Made by a program: the position numbers and the translations under genes. A model generated the notes under the pieces. The model had not been told where the DNA came from. It did no database searches and saw only the letters and a program-made list of their open reading frames with translations. From Streptomyces viridiviolaceus (GTDB taxonomy: Bacteria; Actinomycetota; Actinomycetes; Streptomycetales; Streptomycetaceae), in contig NZ_BMWA01000029.1 in the NCBI RefSeq assembly GCF_014650995.1, forward strand, positions 1-53,787: 53,787 nucleotides of DNA. The letters run 5' to 3'. Shown piece by piece: positions 1 through 7,331 of this stretch (the first letter of the stretch is position 1; each line of letters starts with the position of its first letter).

Positions 1-128
1 TTGGCGTGCTGCGCCTCGGTCGCCCTCTCGCCCGGACCGGCCAGTGCCCGCGCACGGATCTCGTGCAGCTCCGCCACTCGTCCGCGCGCGTCCGTCGGCT
101 CACCCGGCGCCTCATCCAAAACGGTCAT
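1..128 (-). CDS. accB: Acyl-CoA carboxylase beta subunit, N-terminus only (cut by window edge)
   Basis: Only the first 42 codons are in the window. Translation from the ATG ending at 128 begins MTVLDEAPGEPTDARGRVAE and continues through ELHEIRARAL to a QHAK motif. This matches my recollection of the Streptomyces AccB carboxyltransferase beta subunit, which carboxylates acetyl- or propionyl-CoA to malonyl- or methylmalonyl-CoA for fatty acid and polyketide synthesis. The start is supported by AAGGT seven bases upstream. A possible -10 (TAAGGT on the minus strand, around 139-144) overlaps that site, so the mRNA leader would be very short. The catalytic crotonase-fold domains lie outside the window, so the assignment rests on the N-terminus and on gene order. 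Confidence 0.75.
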   Translation of the reverse strand, partial: MTVLDEAPGEPTDARGRVAELHEIRARALAGPGERATEAQHA

Positions 129-282
129 GTAGTGACCTTACGAAGCAGACCGCGGAATGCGAGCCGTCGACTCCGTACAGTCTCCGACGTGTTTTCCTGG
201 TGCCCCTGAACAGAACCCGGACGCCATGCAGCCGTTTCGACTGCTCAGAGGGCTTGTGGGTTGTAGGAGTCACACAAAGCCG

Positions 283-2646
283 TCAGCTGAGAGTCACCTC
301 ACATTCGTGGGTGCCGCATACCACCCCTGGAGTGACACGGAGGCGCAGTCGGCGGCCCGTCGCCAGGATCTCGACCGTCTCGTCGGACCGTAGCGCGCCC
401 CGCACCGGGTGGTCCCAGACGATCTCCAGCGGCTGCCCCGTGCGCGGCGGCTCGCTCACGCAGAGGGTAGCGGTGCGCCCCCGGCGGCGGACGAGCACGC
501 TCGCGCCCGCCGTCGTGGTGAGGGGGCCGGCGGTGCCGGCCCGCCAGAAGTTCGCGGCGGTCAGACCGAGCGCGGGGACGGCGACGGCCTGGCATCCGGC
601 GTCGTTGGCGAGCACCGAGAGCCAACGACGGTCGGCGGCACGCCGGGCGACGGTCCGTCGGGAGGCGCCCGGCATGAGGACGTAGACGTAGCCTGCGTCG
701 GTCGGGTCGGTGCCGTGGTCCAGCCAGAGGGTCTGCCAGCGCCGGGTGCGGCGCTCGGTCGTGCTGGTGGTGTTGATGTCGGACCAGGCACCGGTACGGT
801 CCTCTCGCAGGGCCCGCAGATCGCCCTCGGGGACGATCCAGCCGCCGTGGCCCTCCAGGTGGGCCCAGCCCGGTCCGCGGACGAAGGCGTCGGTGCCGCC
901 CTCCCCCAGATTGCGGTTGTCGACGACCGTCTCGACCGGGACGCCGTCCGAACAGGTGATCCCGGCGCCCAGGCAGATCACCGCGTCGGCGAGGAAGTAC
1001 CAGGACTTGCGGGCTTCGAGGGTCGAGCCGAGCCCCTTCAGATGCTGCCCGACCGCCGCGTACTCGCCGTCGGTGGTGCCGCCGACCCAGCGGACGGCGG
1101 GCTTGGGCGCGCCCCATTCGCCGCCCGCCCGGTCGGGGAGCCGCTTGGTGGAGACGGTGGTGCCGGGCAGGCGGTACCAGTCGACGGTGGGCCAGAACCA
1201 GTCCGTGTACTGGTCGGAGCGGCCGGCCGGCCACCAGGAGAGCATCCCGGCACCGGTGTGCCAGCCGCGCGGGTTCTCGCCGTTGCCGCATTCGTAGTGG
1301 GCGATGCGGTCGCTGGCCATGGCGAGGCCGGCGGTGAAGCCGGGGCCGCGGTGCACGGCCCGGTCCATGGCCGCGAAGAGGCGGTGCCCGGTGGGTTCGG
1401 GCGCCGCCTCGACCGGGGAGTCGGCGATCGCGCGCAGCCGGGCCAGGTCGGCGACCGGGAACTGCGGGGCCGTCAGGACGGGCGTGACGGTGTCCCGTTC
1501 GATCCAGCCCTTGATACGCGCGTACCAGCGCCGCCGTTCGGCGTCGCTCGCACCGCCGGCGAGGATCGCCATGGCCGCGATGAGCTGCTGCCCGTGGAAG
1601 TGGTCGCTGCGCATCACGTGCCGGTCGTCGCTCCTGAGGAGGCCGCGGCTGATGGCGCGTCCGTTGACGCCGTCCATGACCAGTCCGTCGTGGATCAGCG
1701 GCGCGTAGGCGTGCTCGACGCTGTCGAGGACGATCTGCCTGGCGGGGTCCGTGACCTCCCACTCCGATCCGGCGAGCAGCGTGAACAGGCGGCCGAGGCC
1801 GTCCAGCAGGACCTGGCCGTACGTCCCCGAGTAGGCCACCCAGGTGTGCTGGACGAACGAGCCGTCGGCGTGGAGGCCGTCGCCCTCGGTGACGTACGGG
1901 AAGACCGGCGAGAGCGCGTCGCGGGCCAGCGCGATCTTTGCGGGATTCCGGCCGAGGATGCCGCGCAGGGCGACGGAGCGGCACAGGTCGACGCGGTTGG
2001 CGCCGGTGGAGGTGCCGGTGTAGTCGCCGAGCGCGGAGTCGGGGACGAAGTGGTCGACGGCGGCGCAGGCGGCGGCGACGCGGTCGGAACCGAGGTGGTC
2101 GTACAGGGCGGCGGTGATGTCCGTGAGGAGGCGGGGGCTGCCGATCTGCCATTCCCACCAGTTGCCGTAGCGGGTGGTGGCGGGGTTGTACACCGTGGCG
2201 GAGAGGTGGTCGAGGCCGCGCAGGACGGCCGCGAGGAGGGCCTCGTCGCCCGTGCTGCCGGTGCCCTGCTGGACGTACGCCTGGGTCATGGTCCACAGGC
2301 GGCCGTAGCTGAAGGTGATGCCGGAGGGCGGGTCGAAGGGACGGCCGGGCCACAGGGAGGTGGGAGCCGGGGTCATGGTGGCGGCGAAGCCGCGGGCGAG
2401 TTCGCCGGTCTCGGCCAGGCGGGCGGCGTACGGTTCGGCGGCCGGGTCGTAACCGGTGCCGAGGGCGATGTCGAGCCAGCGTCTGCGGAGGGCGTCGTAG
2501 GGGTCGGCGGCGGGTTCGTCCGCGGCCGTGGCGCGGGTGGCGAGCGCCGGGGGGAGGGTGGCTGCGAGGGCCGCCGCGAGCAGGACGGCACGGCGGGTGG
2601 GCGGGACGGCGGGACGTCGTGGGGGCCGCGGTGAAGTCATGCTCAT
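283..2646 (-). CDS. Secreted polysaccharide lyase family 8 (hyaluronate/xanthan/chondroitin lyase type)
   Basis: A 787-aa exported lyase that should cleave uronic-acid glycosidic bonds by beta-elimination outside the cell. The N-terminus (MSMTSPRPPRR...TRRAVLLAAALAAT...ATRATAA) has a twin-arginine-like stretch, a hydrophobic core and an Ala-rich cleavage site, so Tat or Sec export is likely. The PL8 landmark NWWEWQIGSPR sits at about 162-172. The catalytic trio is visible: Asn217 (GANRVD), His267 and Tyr276 (QHTWVAYSGTY). Its 50- and 9-residue spacing equals that of the pneumococcal hyaluronate lyase Asn/His/Tyr set. NGENPRGWHTGAG lies in the beta-sandwich part. The start at 2646 (or ATG 2640) was chosen because the reading frame further upstream has no signal-like sequence. 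Whether the substrate is hyaluronan, chondroitin or xanthan cannot be told from sequence alone. Confidence 0.85.
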   Translation of the reverse strand: MSMTSPRPPRRPAVPPTRRAVLLAAALAATLPPALATRATAADEPAADPYDALRRRWLDIALGTGYDPAAEPYAARLAETGELARGFAATMTPAPTSLWPGRPFDPPSGITFSYGRLWTMTQAYVQQGTGSTGDEALLAAVLRGLDHLSATVYNPATTRYGNWWEWQIGSPRLLTDITAALYDHLGSDRVAAACAAVDHFVPDSALGDYTGTSTGANRVDLCRSVALRGILGRNPAKIALARDALSPVFPYVTEGDGLHADGSFVQHTWVAYSGTYGQVLLDGLGRLFTLLAGSEWEVTDPARQIVLDSVEHAYAPLIHDGLVMDGVNGRAISRGLLRSDDRHVMRSDHFHGQQLIAAMAILAGGASDAERRRWYARIKGWIERDTVTPVLTAPQFPVADLARLRAIADSPVEAAPEPTGHRLFAAMDRAVHRGPGFTAGLAMASDRIAHYECGNGENPRGWHTGAGMLSWWPAGRSDQYTDWFWPTVDWYRLPGTTVSTKRLPDRAGGEWGAPKPAVRWVGGTTDGEYAAVGQHLKGLGSTLEARKSWYFLADAVICLGAGITCSDGVPVETVVDNRNLGEGGTDAFVRGPGWAHLEGHGGWIVPEGDLRALREDRTGAWSDINTTSTTERRTRRWQTLWLDHGTDPTDAGYVYVLMPGASRRTVARRAADRRWLSVLANDAGCQAVAVPALGLTAANFWRAGTAGPLTTTAGASVLVRRRGRTATLCVSEPPRTGQPLEIVWDHPVRGALRSDETVEILATGRRLRLRVTPGVVCGTHECEVTLS

Positions 2647-2800
2647 GCCGTTTACCACGTCGGCGGGGGAAGCGGAACGACGTCTCGTGGAACACCGGCG
2701 GGCGGACGGCGCCACCCGTGCGTGCGCCGGGTGCCGCCAGGCGGCGGTACGGGCGGTGCGGGGGCCGGGACCGCCGGATAGCAAGGGGGCAGAGTTCCCG

Positions 2801-2828
2801 TTCGTTCCGGTTCCCCTTCGTTCCGGTT
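2801..2828. repeat. Two direct copies of TTCGTTCCGGTT in the divergent promoter region
   Basis: TTCGTTCCGGTT occurs at 2801-2812 and again at 2817-2828, a 16-bp period, between the divergently transcribed lyase and radical SAM genes. It could be a regulator site or a chance product of the local C/T-rich strand. No cognate regulator is adjacent. Confidence 0.35.
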
Positions 2829-2864
2829 CGCTGTCGATCCGCCGATCCCGTGACGAGGTGACCC

Positions 2865-4346
2865 ATGCGTTTGCTGCTCGTCCACCCCAGTGCGCTGATG
2901 TACTCAGAGATCTTCCTGCGGCTCGAACCCCTCGGCCTGGAACGGGTGGCGGGTGCGGCCCGCGAGGCGGGGCACGAGGTCCGGGTCGTGGACCTCCAGG
3001 TGCTCGGCCTGGCGACGCTGCGCGACGAGGTCCGGTCGTTCCGGCCCCAGGCCGTCGGCGTATCGCTGAACTACCTCGCGAACATCCCGGAGGCGATCGA
3101 CCTGGCCGCGAAGGTGAAGCGGGAGGTGCCCGACTGCTTCGTGTTCTTCGGCGGGCACAGCGTCTCCTTCGTCGCCGAGGACGTGCTGGAGCAGGCGGCG
3201 GGCGCGGTGGACGCGGTGGTCCGCGGCGAGGGCGAGCCGGCGATCACCCCGCTGCTGGAGGCGGTCCGCGACGGCGGGGTCGACGGCGTGCCCGGAGTCG
3301 TCACCGCCTCGGGGCGGGGCCCGGCGCCGCTGATGCTGCACAGCATCGACTCCCCGCTCCCGGCGCGCGACCTGATGCGCAACCGCCGCCGCTACTTCAT
3401 CGGGGAACTGGACCCGTGCGCGTCCATCGAGTTTACCCGCGGCTGCCCCTGGGACTGCTCGTTCTGCTCGGCCTGGACCTTCTACGGCCGCAGCTACCGC
3501 AAGGCCTCCCCCGAGGCGGCGGCGGAGGATCTGGCGAGGATCCGCGAGCCGAACGTCTTCATCGTCGACGACGTGGCCTTCATCCGGCCCGAGCACGGCA
3601 ACGCGATCGCCGAGGAGGTGGAGCGGCGCGGCATCCGCAAGCAGTACTACCTGGAGACGCGCAGCGACGTGCTGCTGCGCCACCCCGAGGTGTTCGAGCG
3701 GTGGGCGCGGCTGGGCCTGCGCTACATGTTCCTCGGCATGGAGGCCATCGACGCCGAGGGCCTGGACCTGTTCCGCAAGCGGATCAGCCCCGACGAGAAC
3801 TTCCGGGCCCTGGAGGCCGCCCGCCGCATGGGCATCCAGGTCGCCATCAACCTCATCGTCGATCCGGCCTGGGACGAGGAGCGGTTCCGCGTGGTGCGGG
3901 AGTTCGCCCTGTCCGTTCCGGAGATCGTGCACTTCACCGTGATGACGCCGTATCCCGGCACGGAGATCTGGCACACGGAGTCGCGCCGGCTGACCACCCG
4001 CGACTACCGCCTCTTCGACATCCAGCACGCCGTGGTCCCCACCACGCTGCCGCTGGAACGCTTCTACGAGGAGCTGGTCCGCACCCAGGCCGTGATCAAC
4101 CGCAAGCACCTGGGTCTGCGCACCGCGTTCGGCGCGGCGCGCATCCTCGGCCGCAATCTGCTGCGCGGGCAGACCAACTTCGCCCGCATGCTGTGGAAGT
4201 TCAACCAGGTGTACAACCCGCGCCGGCAGCTCGCCGACCACCGGATGCCCGTGCGCTACGAACTGCCGCTGCCGCAGCCCGTCGACGTCGGGGACCGGCG
4301 CCGGCTGTACGTCCACACCCGGGGGGCGAGGCAGGCGCGGGAGTGA
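2865..4346 (+). CDS. hpnR: B12-binding radical SAM protein, probable hopanoid C-3 methylase HpnR
   Basis: A 493-aa protein with an N-terminal cobalamin-binding Rossmann domain (about 1-150) and a radical SAM domain (about 180-400). The [4Fe-4S] motif is Cys194-x3-Cys198-x2-Cys201, in RGCPWDCSFCS. The opening LLLVHPSALMYSEIFLRLEPLGLE and later SLNYLANIPE resemble, from memory, the hopanoid C-3 methylase HpnR, which methylates bacteriohopanepolyols at C-3. Length also fits that family. The start has AGGTG just upstream. The yceI gene follows on the same strand 106 bp later, but behind its own promoter-like elements. No squalene-hopene cyclase or other hpn gene is in the window, so the substrate must be made elsewhere. 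It could instead be a related methylase acting on another isoprenoid. Confidence 0.7.
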   Translation: MRLLLVHPSALMYSEIFLRLEPLGLERVAGAAREAGHEVRVVDLQVLGLATLRDEVRSFRPQAVGVSLNYLANIPEAIDLAAKVKREVPDCFVFFGGHSVSFVAEDVLEQAAGAVDAVVRGEGEPAITPLLEAVRDGGVDGVPGVVTASGRGPAPLMLHSIDSPLPARDLMRNRRRYFIGELDPCASIEFTRGCPWDCSFCSAWTFYGRSYRKASPEAAAEDLARIREPNVFIVDDVAFIRPEHGNAIAEEVERRGIRKQYYLETRSDVLLRHPEVFERWARLGLRYMFLGMEAIDAEGLDLFRKRISPDENFRALEAARRMGIQVAINLIVDPAWDEERFRVVREFALSVPEIVHFTVMTPYPGTEIWHTESRRLTTRDYRLFDIQHAVVPTTLPLERFYEELVRTQAVINRKHLGLRTAFGAARILGRNLLRGQTNFARMLWKFNQVYNPRRQLADHRMPVRYELPLPQPVDVGDRRRLYVHTRGARQARE

Positions 4347-4372
4347 TCGGTTCGAGAAACACGGCGGATGAT

Positions 4373-4431
4373 GTTGAATATTGAACGGAATAGGTCTACC
4401 GTCGTTCTCGTTGCACTGATTGAACGTTCAA
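4373..4431 (+). promoter_or_regulatory. yceI promoter with two palindromic operator candidates
   Basis: A 14-bp near-palindrome GTTGAATATTGAAC (4373-4386) overlaps a good -35, TTGAAT (4374-4379). A -10-like TACCGT (4397-4402) follows after 17 bp. A perfect 12-bp palindrome TTGAACGTTCAA (4420-4431) lies just downstream of the expected start of transcription. The two centres are 46 bp apart. The TTGAA/TTCAA half-sites resemble MarR-family operators, and their positions suit repression. The regulator is not in the window. Confidence 0.55.
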
Positions 4432-4452
4432 CGATCACCTCGGGAGTACATC

Positions 4453-5055
4453 ATGGGCCTCTTCGGCAACAAGTCCGCCACCCGCTCCGCCGCCGCCCCC
4501 GCCGCCGTCAACCCGGACCTCGCCGCACTGACCGGCGACTACGCGATCGACCCGTCGCACACCACGATCGGTTTCGTCGCCCGGCACGCCATGGTCACCA
4601 ACGTCAAGGGCAAGTTCCTCGACTTCAGCGGCACGCTGCACCTGGACGGCAGCGACCCGGCCCGCTCCACCGCGTCCCTGGACGTGACGATGGACAGCAT
4701 CGACACGGGATCGGCCGACCGTGACGGCCACCTCAAGAGCTCGGACTTCTTCAGGACGGACGAGTTCCCGACGATGACCTTCCGCTCCACCAAGGCGGAG
4801 GCCCTCGGCGGCGACGACTACCGCATCACCGGGGACCTGACCGTCCTCGGCACCACCAAGCCGATCACCATCGACCTGGAGTTCAACGGCGTCGCGAAGG
4901 ACCCCTTCGGCAACGAGCGCGTCGGCTTCGAGGGCAAGGCCGAGATCCTGCGCTCGGAGTGGGGTCTGACCTGGAACGCGGCCCTGGAGACCGGTGGCGT
5001 CCTGGTGTCCGACAAGATCAAGCTGAACTTCGACGTCTCGGCGATCAAGCAGTGA
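4453..5055 (+). CDS. YceI-family (polyisoprenoid-binding lipocalin-like) protein
   Basis: A 200-aa YceI domain protein. Recognisable family segments are DYAIDPSHTTIGFVARHAMVT near residues 33-53, GSADRDGHLKSSDFF, FPTMTFRST, YRITGDLTVLGTTKP and the end SDKIKLNFDVSAIKQ. The family forms an extended lipocalin-like barrel and binds polyisoprenoids in the one Thermus structure I know of. Many bacterial members are stress-induced. There is no signal peptide here, since the Ala-rich N-terminus is not hydrophobic enough, so it should be cytoplasmic. The ATG at 4453 was chosen because GGGAG lies eight bases upstream. Its 3' end overlaps the convergent cysteine hydrolase by 11 bp. Confidence 0.88.
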   Translation: MGLFGNKSATRSAAAPAAVNPDLAALTGDYAIDPSHTTIGFVARHAMVTNVKGKFLDFSGTLHLDGSDPARSTASLDVTMDSIDTGSADRDGHLKSSDFFRTDEFPTMTFRSTKAEALGGDDYRITGDLTVLGTTKPITIDLEFNGVAKDPFGNERVGFEGKAEILRSEWGLTWNAALETGGVLVSDKIKLNFDVSAIKQ

Positions 5056-5593
5056 CGTCCACGTCGGCGGCGACCCGGACCCGGATACGGCGGCCGGGCC
5101 AGCCAATGGTCCGGTAGATCGTGTTGTACTGGCGGATCGAACGATCGGCGGGCACCAGGTCGTCGCCGTCCGCCTCACCGCGCCGCGAGGTGGTGTGCCC
5201 GTCGGCCACGAAAACCAGGTCGTAACCCCGGCTGAGCGCCTGCCGAGCCGTCGTGTCCACGCAGATCTCCGTGGCGAACCCGGTCACGATCACCTCGGTG
5301 ACACCGAGCGCCCGCAGAATCCCGTCGAGGCCGGTGTCCAGGAAACTGTCGGGCGTCGTCTTGTCGACGACCGGCTCCCCCTCTCGGGGCGTCAGCTCCG
5401 CCACGACCCGCCAGCCCTCGGTCCCGGGCACCAGTTCCCCGTCCCGCTGCCGCACGGTCACCACGGGTAGGCCCGCCGCCCGGGCCCGCTCGCTCAGCCC
5501 CGCGATCGCGGCCACGGTCTCGGTGGCCCGGTGCGCGATGTCGACCAGGGCGTTCTGCATGTCGATGACGAGAAGCGCGGCGGTGTGCGGCAT
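5045..5593 (-). CDS. Cysteine hydrolase of the isochorismatase family
   Basis: A 182-aa cytoplasmic hydrolase of the isochorismatase/nicotinamidase superfamily. The catalytic triad is visible: Asp in LLVIDMQNALVD (about residue 11), Lys in PVVDKTTPDSF and Cys in VTGFATEICVDTT. The family hydrolyses amides or vinyl ethers (nicotinamide, isochorismate, ureidoacrylate and others). The exact substrate cannot be assigned, because the nicotinamidase metal ligands are not obvious. The ATG at 5593 starts directly at the family's beginning, with GGTGAG upstream; the longer reading frame is not supported. The C-terminus overlaps the convergent yceI stop. Its own upstream region is one copy of the 5606-5967 duplication. 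Confidence 0.85.
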   Translation of the reverse strand: MPHTAALLVIDMQNALVDIAHRATETVAAIAGLSERARAAGLPVVTVRQRDGELVPGTEGWRVVAELTPREGEPVVDKTTPDSFLDTGLDGILRALGVTEVIVTGFATEICVDTTARQALSRGYDLVFVADGHTTSRRGEADGDDLVPADRSIRQYNTIYRTIGWPGRRIRVRVAADVDVTA

Positions 5594-5605
5594 GGGCTCA
5601 CCGTA

Positions 5606-5967
5606 GCCGCGCGGCAGACCCCCGCGCCGCCGGATTTCCCCGCTGACCCGACCGCCGCGAATCCGCTCCGGCCCCTCCGCCACTCGCCCGCCCGGCGACC
5701 GTCACGGTGGCCTGAGGCCCCGGCTGAGGTCGTGGCCGGGCGGGAATTCGTGGTCCGGTCGTTGTGGGCGCGCCAACCGCCGCGCGGCAGACCCGCGCGG
5801 CGCCGATCTCCCCGGTCGACCCACGGTCAGGAAGCCGCCGGGCCCCTCCGCCGCTCCGACCGCTCGGCGACCGGCGCGCCCGCCTCAGCGCCCCTCGCGG
5901 TGGCCTGAGGCCCCGGCTGAGGTCGTGGCCGGGTGGAAATCCGTGGTCCGGTCGTTGTGGGGCGCGC
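5606..5967. repeat. Imperfect tandem duplication of about 170-190 bp
   Basis: Two adjacent copies lie at about 5606-5772 and 5779-5967. They share GCCGCGCGGCAGACC at their left ends, GGCCCCTCCGCC in the middle, and a right block of nearly 70 bp from 5705 and from 5898 with only a few mismatches. Copy 2 carries about 20 extra bases. The right end of copy 2 is the probable exporter promoter. In copy 1 the -35 region is kept but the -10 has become CAACCG. Confidence 0.85.
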
Positions 5968-5973
5968 TAGTCT
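5937..5973 (+). promoter_or_regulatory. Candidate WblC/WhiB7-type promoter for the exporter leader
   Basis: AAAT (5937-5940) lies three bases upstream of a -35-like TGGTCC (5944-5949), with an 18-bp spacer and a -10 TAGTCT (5968-5973). An AT-rich element just upstream of the -35 is the described hallmark of WhiB7/WblC-dependent antibiotic-resistance promoters. The reading frame for the leader peptide starts seven bases after the -10. Confidence 0.5.
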
Positions 5974-5979
5974 GCCACC

Positions 5980-6048
5980 GTGAACAGTCCCGAGGCGTCC
6001 AGACTCCGGCCACCGGCTCTCCGGTGGCTGTTCGTGACGTCGGGCTGA
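5980..6048 (+). CDS. Candidate 22-aa leader peptide upstream of the exporter
   Basis: A GTG start sits six bases after TAGTCT, so the message would be leaderless. The peptide reads MNSPEASRLRPPALRW followed by LFVTSG and a TGA. A perfect 7-bp hairpin, CCACCGG-CTCT-CCGGTGG (6010-6027), lies inside its coding sequence. Chloramphenicol exporters of the CmlA/Cmx type are known to be controlled by leader peptides on which the ribosome stalls. A drug-stalled ribosome here would open this hairpin and could change downstream folding. The peptide itself is not one I recognise. Confidence 0.5.
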   Translation: MNSPEASRLRPPALRWLFVTSG

Positions 6049-6097
6049 GGAGGCGCGCTCCACGCACTCCGTCGAGTCGGCATGTCGTCACCGCCGC

Positions 6098-6111
6098 CGG
6101 ACGGCCGTCCG
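6098..6111 (+). other. Perfect 14-bp palindrome in the exporter leader
   Basis: CGGACGGCCGTCCG is self-complementary over 14 bp and lies between the leader peptide stop (6048) and the exporter start (6155). With the hairpin at 6010-6027 it gives the leader RNA two structured segments. There is no U-tract, so any control by it would be translational, or by a weak GC-rich terminator. Confidence 0.35.
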
Positions 6112-6154
6112 CCGTGTCGTGTTCGACGTCGACTTCGGGGTGCGGAGTTTCTTC

Positions 6155-7315
6155 ATGCCGTTCGCTCTTCTTCTGCTGGGCCTTGCTGTCTTCGCGCAGG
6201 GAACGTCCGAATTCATGCTGTCCGGTCTGGTGCCGGACATCGCCCGGGATCTGGGGGTCTCCGTCCCGGCGGCGGGGGCGCTCACCTCCGCCTTCGCGGT
6301 GGGAATGGTGGTCGGGGCACCGCTGATGGCCGTGCTCGGCCGGCGGTGGTCCCGGCGGGGCGCGCTGCTCGCGTTCCTCCTGGCCTTCCTCGCCGTCCAT
6401 GCCGTCGGTGCCCTCACCGACAGCTTCGCGGTACTGCTGGCCACCCGGGTGGCCGGTGCGCTAGCCAACGCCGGATTCCTGGCCGTCGCCCTGGTGACCG
6501 CCGTCGGTATGGTCCCGCCGGACGCCAAGGGGCGGGCCACGTCCATGCTGCTCGGCGGGGTGACCCTGGCCTGCGTGATCGGGGTGCCCGCCGGGGCGCT
6601 GCTCGGGCAGGTGTGGGGCTGGCGCTCGGCCTTCTGGGCGGTGGTGCTGCTGTCGCTGCCCGCCGTGGTGGCCGTCGCCCGGTCGGTGCCGGGCGGGAGC
6701 GCCGACGCCGGGGAACGCCCCGCACTGGGTGCCGAGCTCCGGGCCCTGCGCAGCCCCCGGCTCCGGCTCACGCTCCTGCTCGGCGCCCTGGTGAACGGGG
6801 CGACCTTCTGCACGTTCACCTTTCTGGCCCCGCTGGCCACCCATGTCACCGGGCTCGGCAGCGGCTGGGTGCCCGGCGTGCTGGCGCTGTTCGGGGCGGG
6901 ATCCTTCATCGGGGTGAGCGTCGGCGGGCGGCTCGCCGACCGGTGGCCCGTGCCGGTGCTGATGGCGGGCGGGGCCGCGCTGTGCGCCGGATGGGTCGCC
7001 CTCGCGCTCGGCGCCGGCAGTCCGGCCGGCGCGCTCGGCCTCGTGCTCGTGCAGGGCGCCCTGTCCTTCGGCGTGGGCTCGACGCTGATCTCACAGGTGC
7101 TCTACGCGGCACCCGGCGCCCCCACCCTGGCCGGCGGCTTCGCCACGGCCGCGTTCAACGTGGGCGCCGCGCTGGGCCCCTGGGCCGGGGGCACCGCGAT
7201 CGGTGCCGGACTGGGGTACCGCTCGCCGCTGTGGGTCAGCGCCGGACTCGTCGCCCTCTGCCTCGCGACGGCCGCCGTGGGCTTCCGCCGGCGGGAGGCC
7301 GCCCTGGTGCGCTGA
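6155..7315 (+). CDS. MFS drug exporter of the Cmx/CmlR chloramphenicol type
   Basis: A 386-aa, about 12-helix major facilitator. The N-terminus MPFALLLLGLAVFAQGTSEF, the following GLVPDIARDLGV, and GAPLMAVLGRRWSRR (loop 2-3 motif A) are characteristic of the DHA1 Cmx/CmlR chloramphenicol and arabinose-efflux-like branch. It is expected to expel chloramphenicol or related amphiphiles in exchange for protons. The ATG at 6155 has GGAG eight bases upstream and begins exactly at the family's N-terminus; a longer in-frame extension is rejected. It is preceded by the duplicated promoter and leader peptide and is convergent with the next gene. Substrate specificity is inferred from family only. Confidence 0.8.
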   Translation: MPFALLLLGLAVFAQGTSEFMLSGLVPDIARDLGVSVPAAGALTSAFAVGMVVGAPLMAVLGRRWSRRGALLAFLLAFLAVHAVGALTDSFAVLLATRVAGALANAGFLAVALVTAVGMVPPDAKGRATSMLLGGVTLACVIGVPAGALLGQVWGWRSAFWAVVLLSLPAVVAVARSVPGGSADAGERPALGAELRALRSPRLRLTLLLGALVNGATFCTFTFLAPLATHVTGLGSGWVPGVLALFGAGSFIGVSVGGRLADRWPVPVLMAGGAALCAGWVALALGAGSPAGALGLVLVQGALSFGVGSTLISQVLYAAPGAPTLAGGFATAAFNVGAALGPWAGGTAIGAGLGYRSPLWVSAGLVALCLATAAVGFRRREAALVR

Positions 7316-7331
7316 CGCGGGGAGCGCGCGG

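Noticed and set aside
409..2634. Long open frame (about 740 codons) antisense to the PL8 lyase
   Set aside because: Gly/Val/Ala/Arg-rich shadow produced by GC-rich codon bias; no family-like segment, while the opposite strand has complete PL8 catalytic motifs.
5045..5683. Longer cysteine hydrolase starting near 5683
   Set aside because: The extra 30 residues are Arg/Gly-rich, lie in the duplicated repeat and precede the family's normal start.
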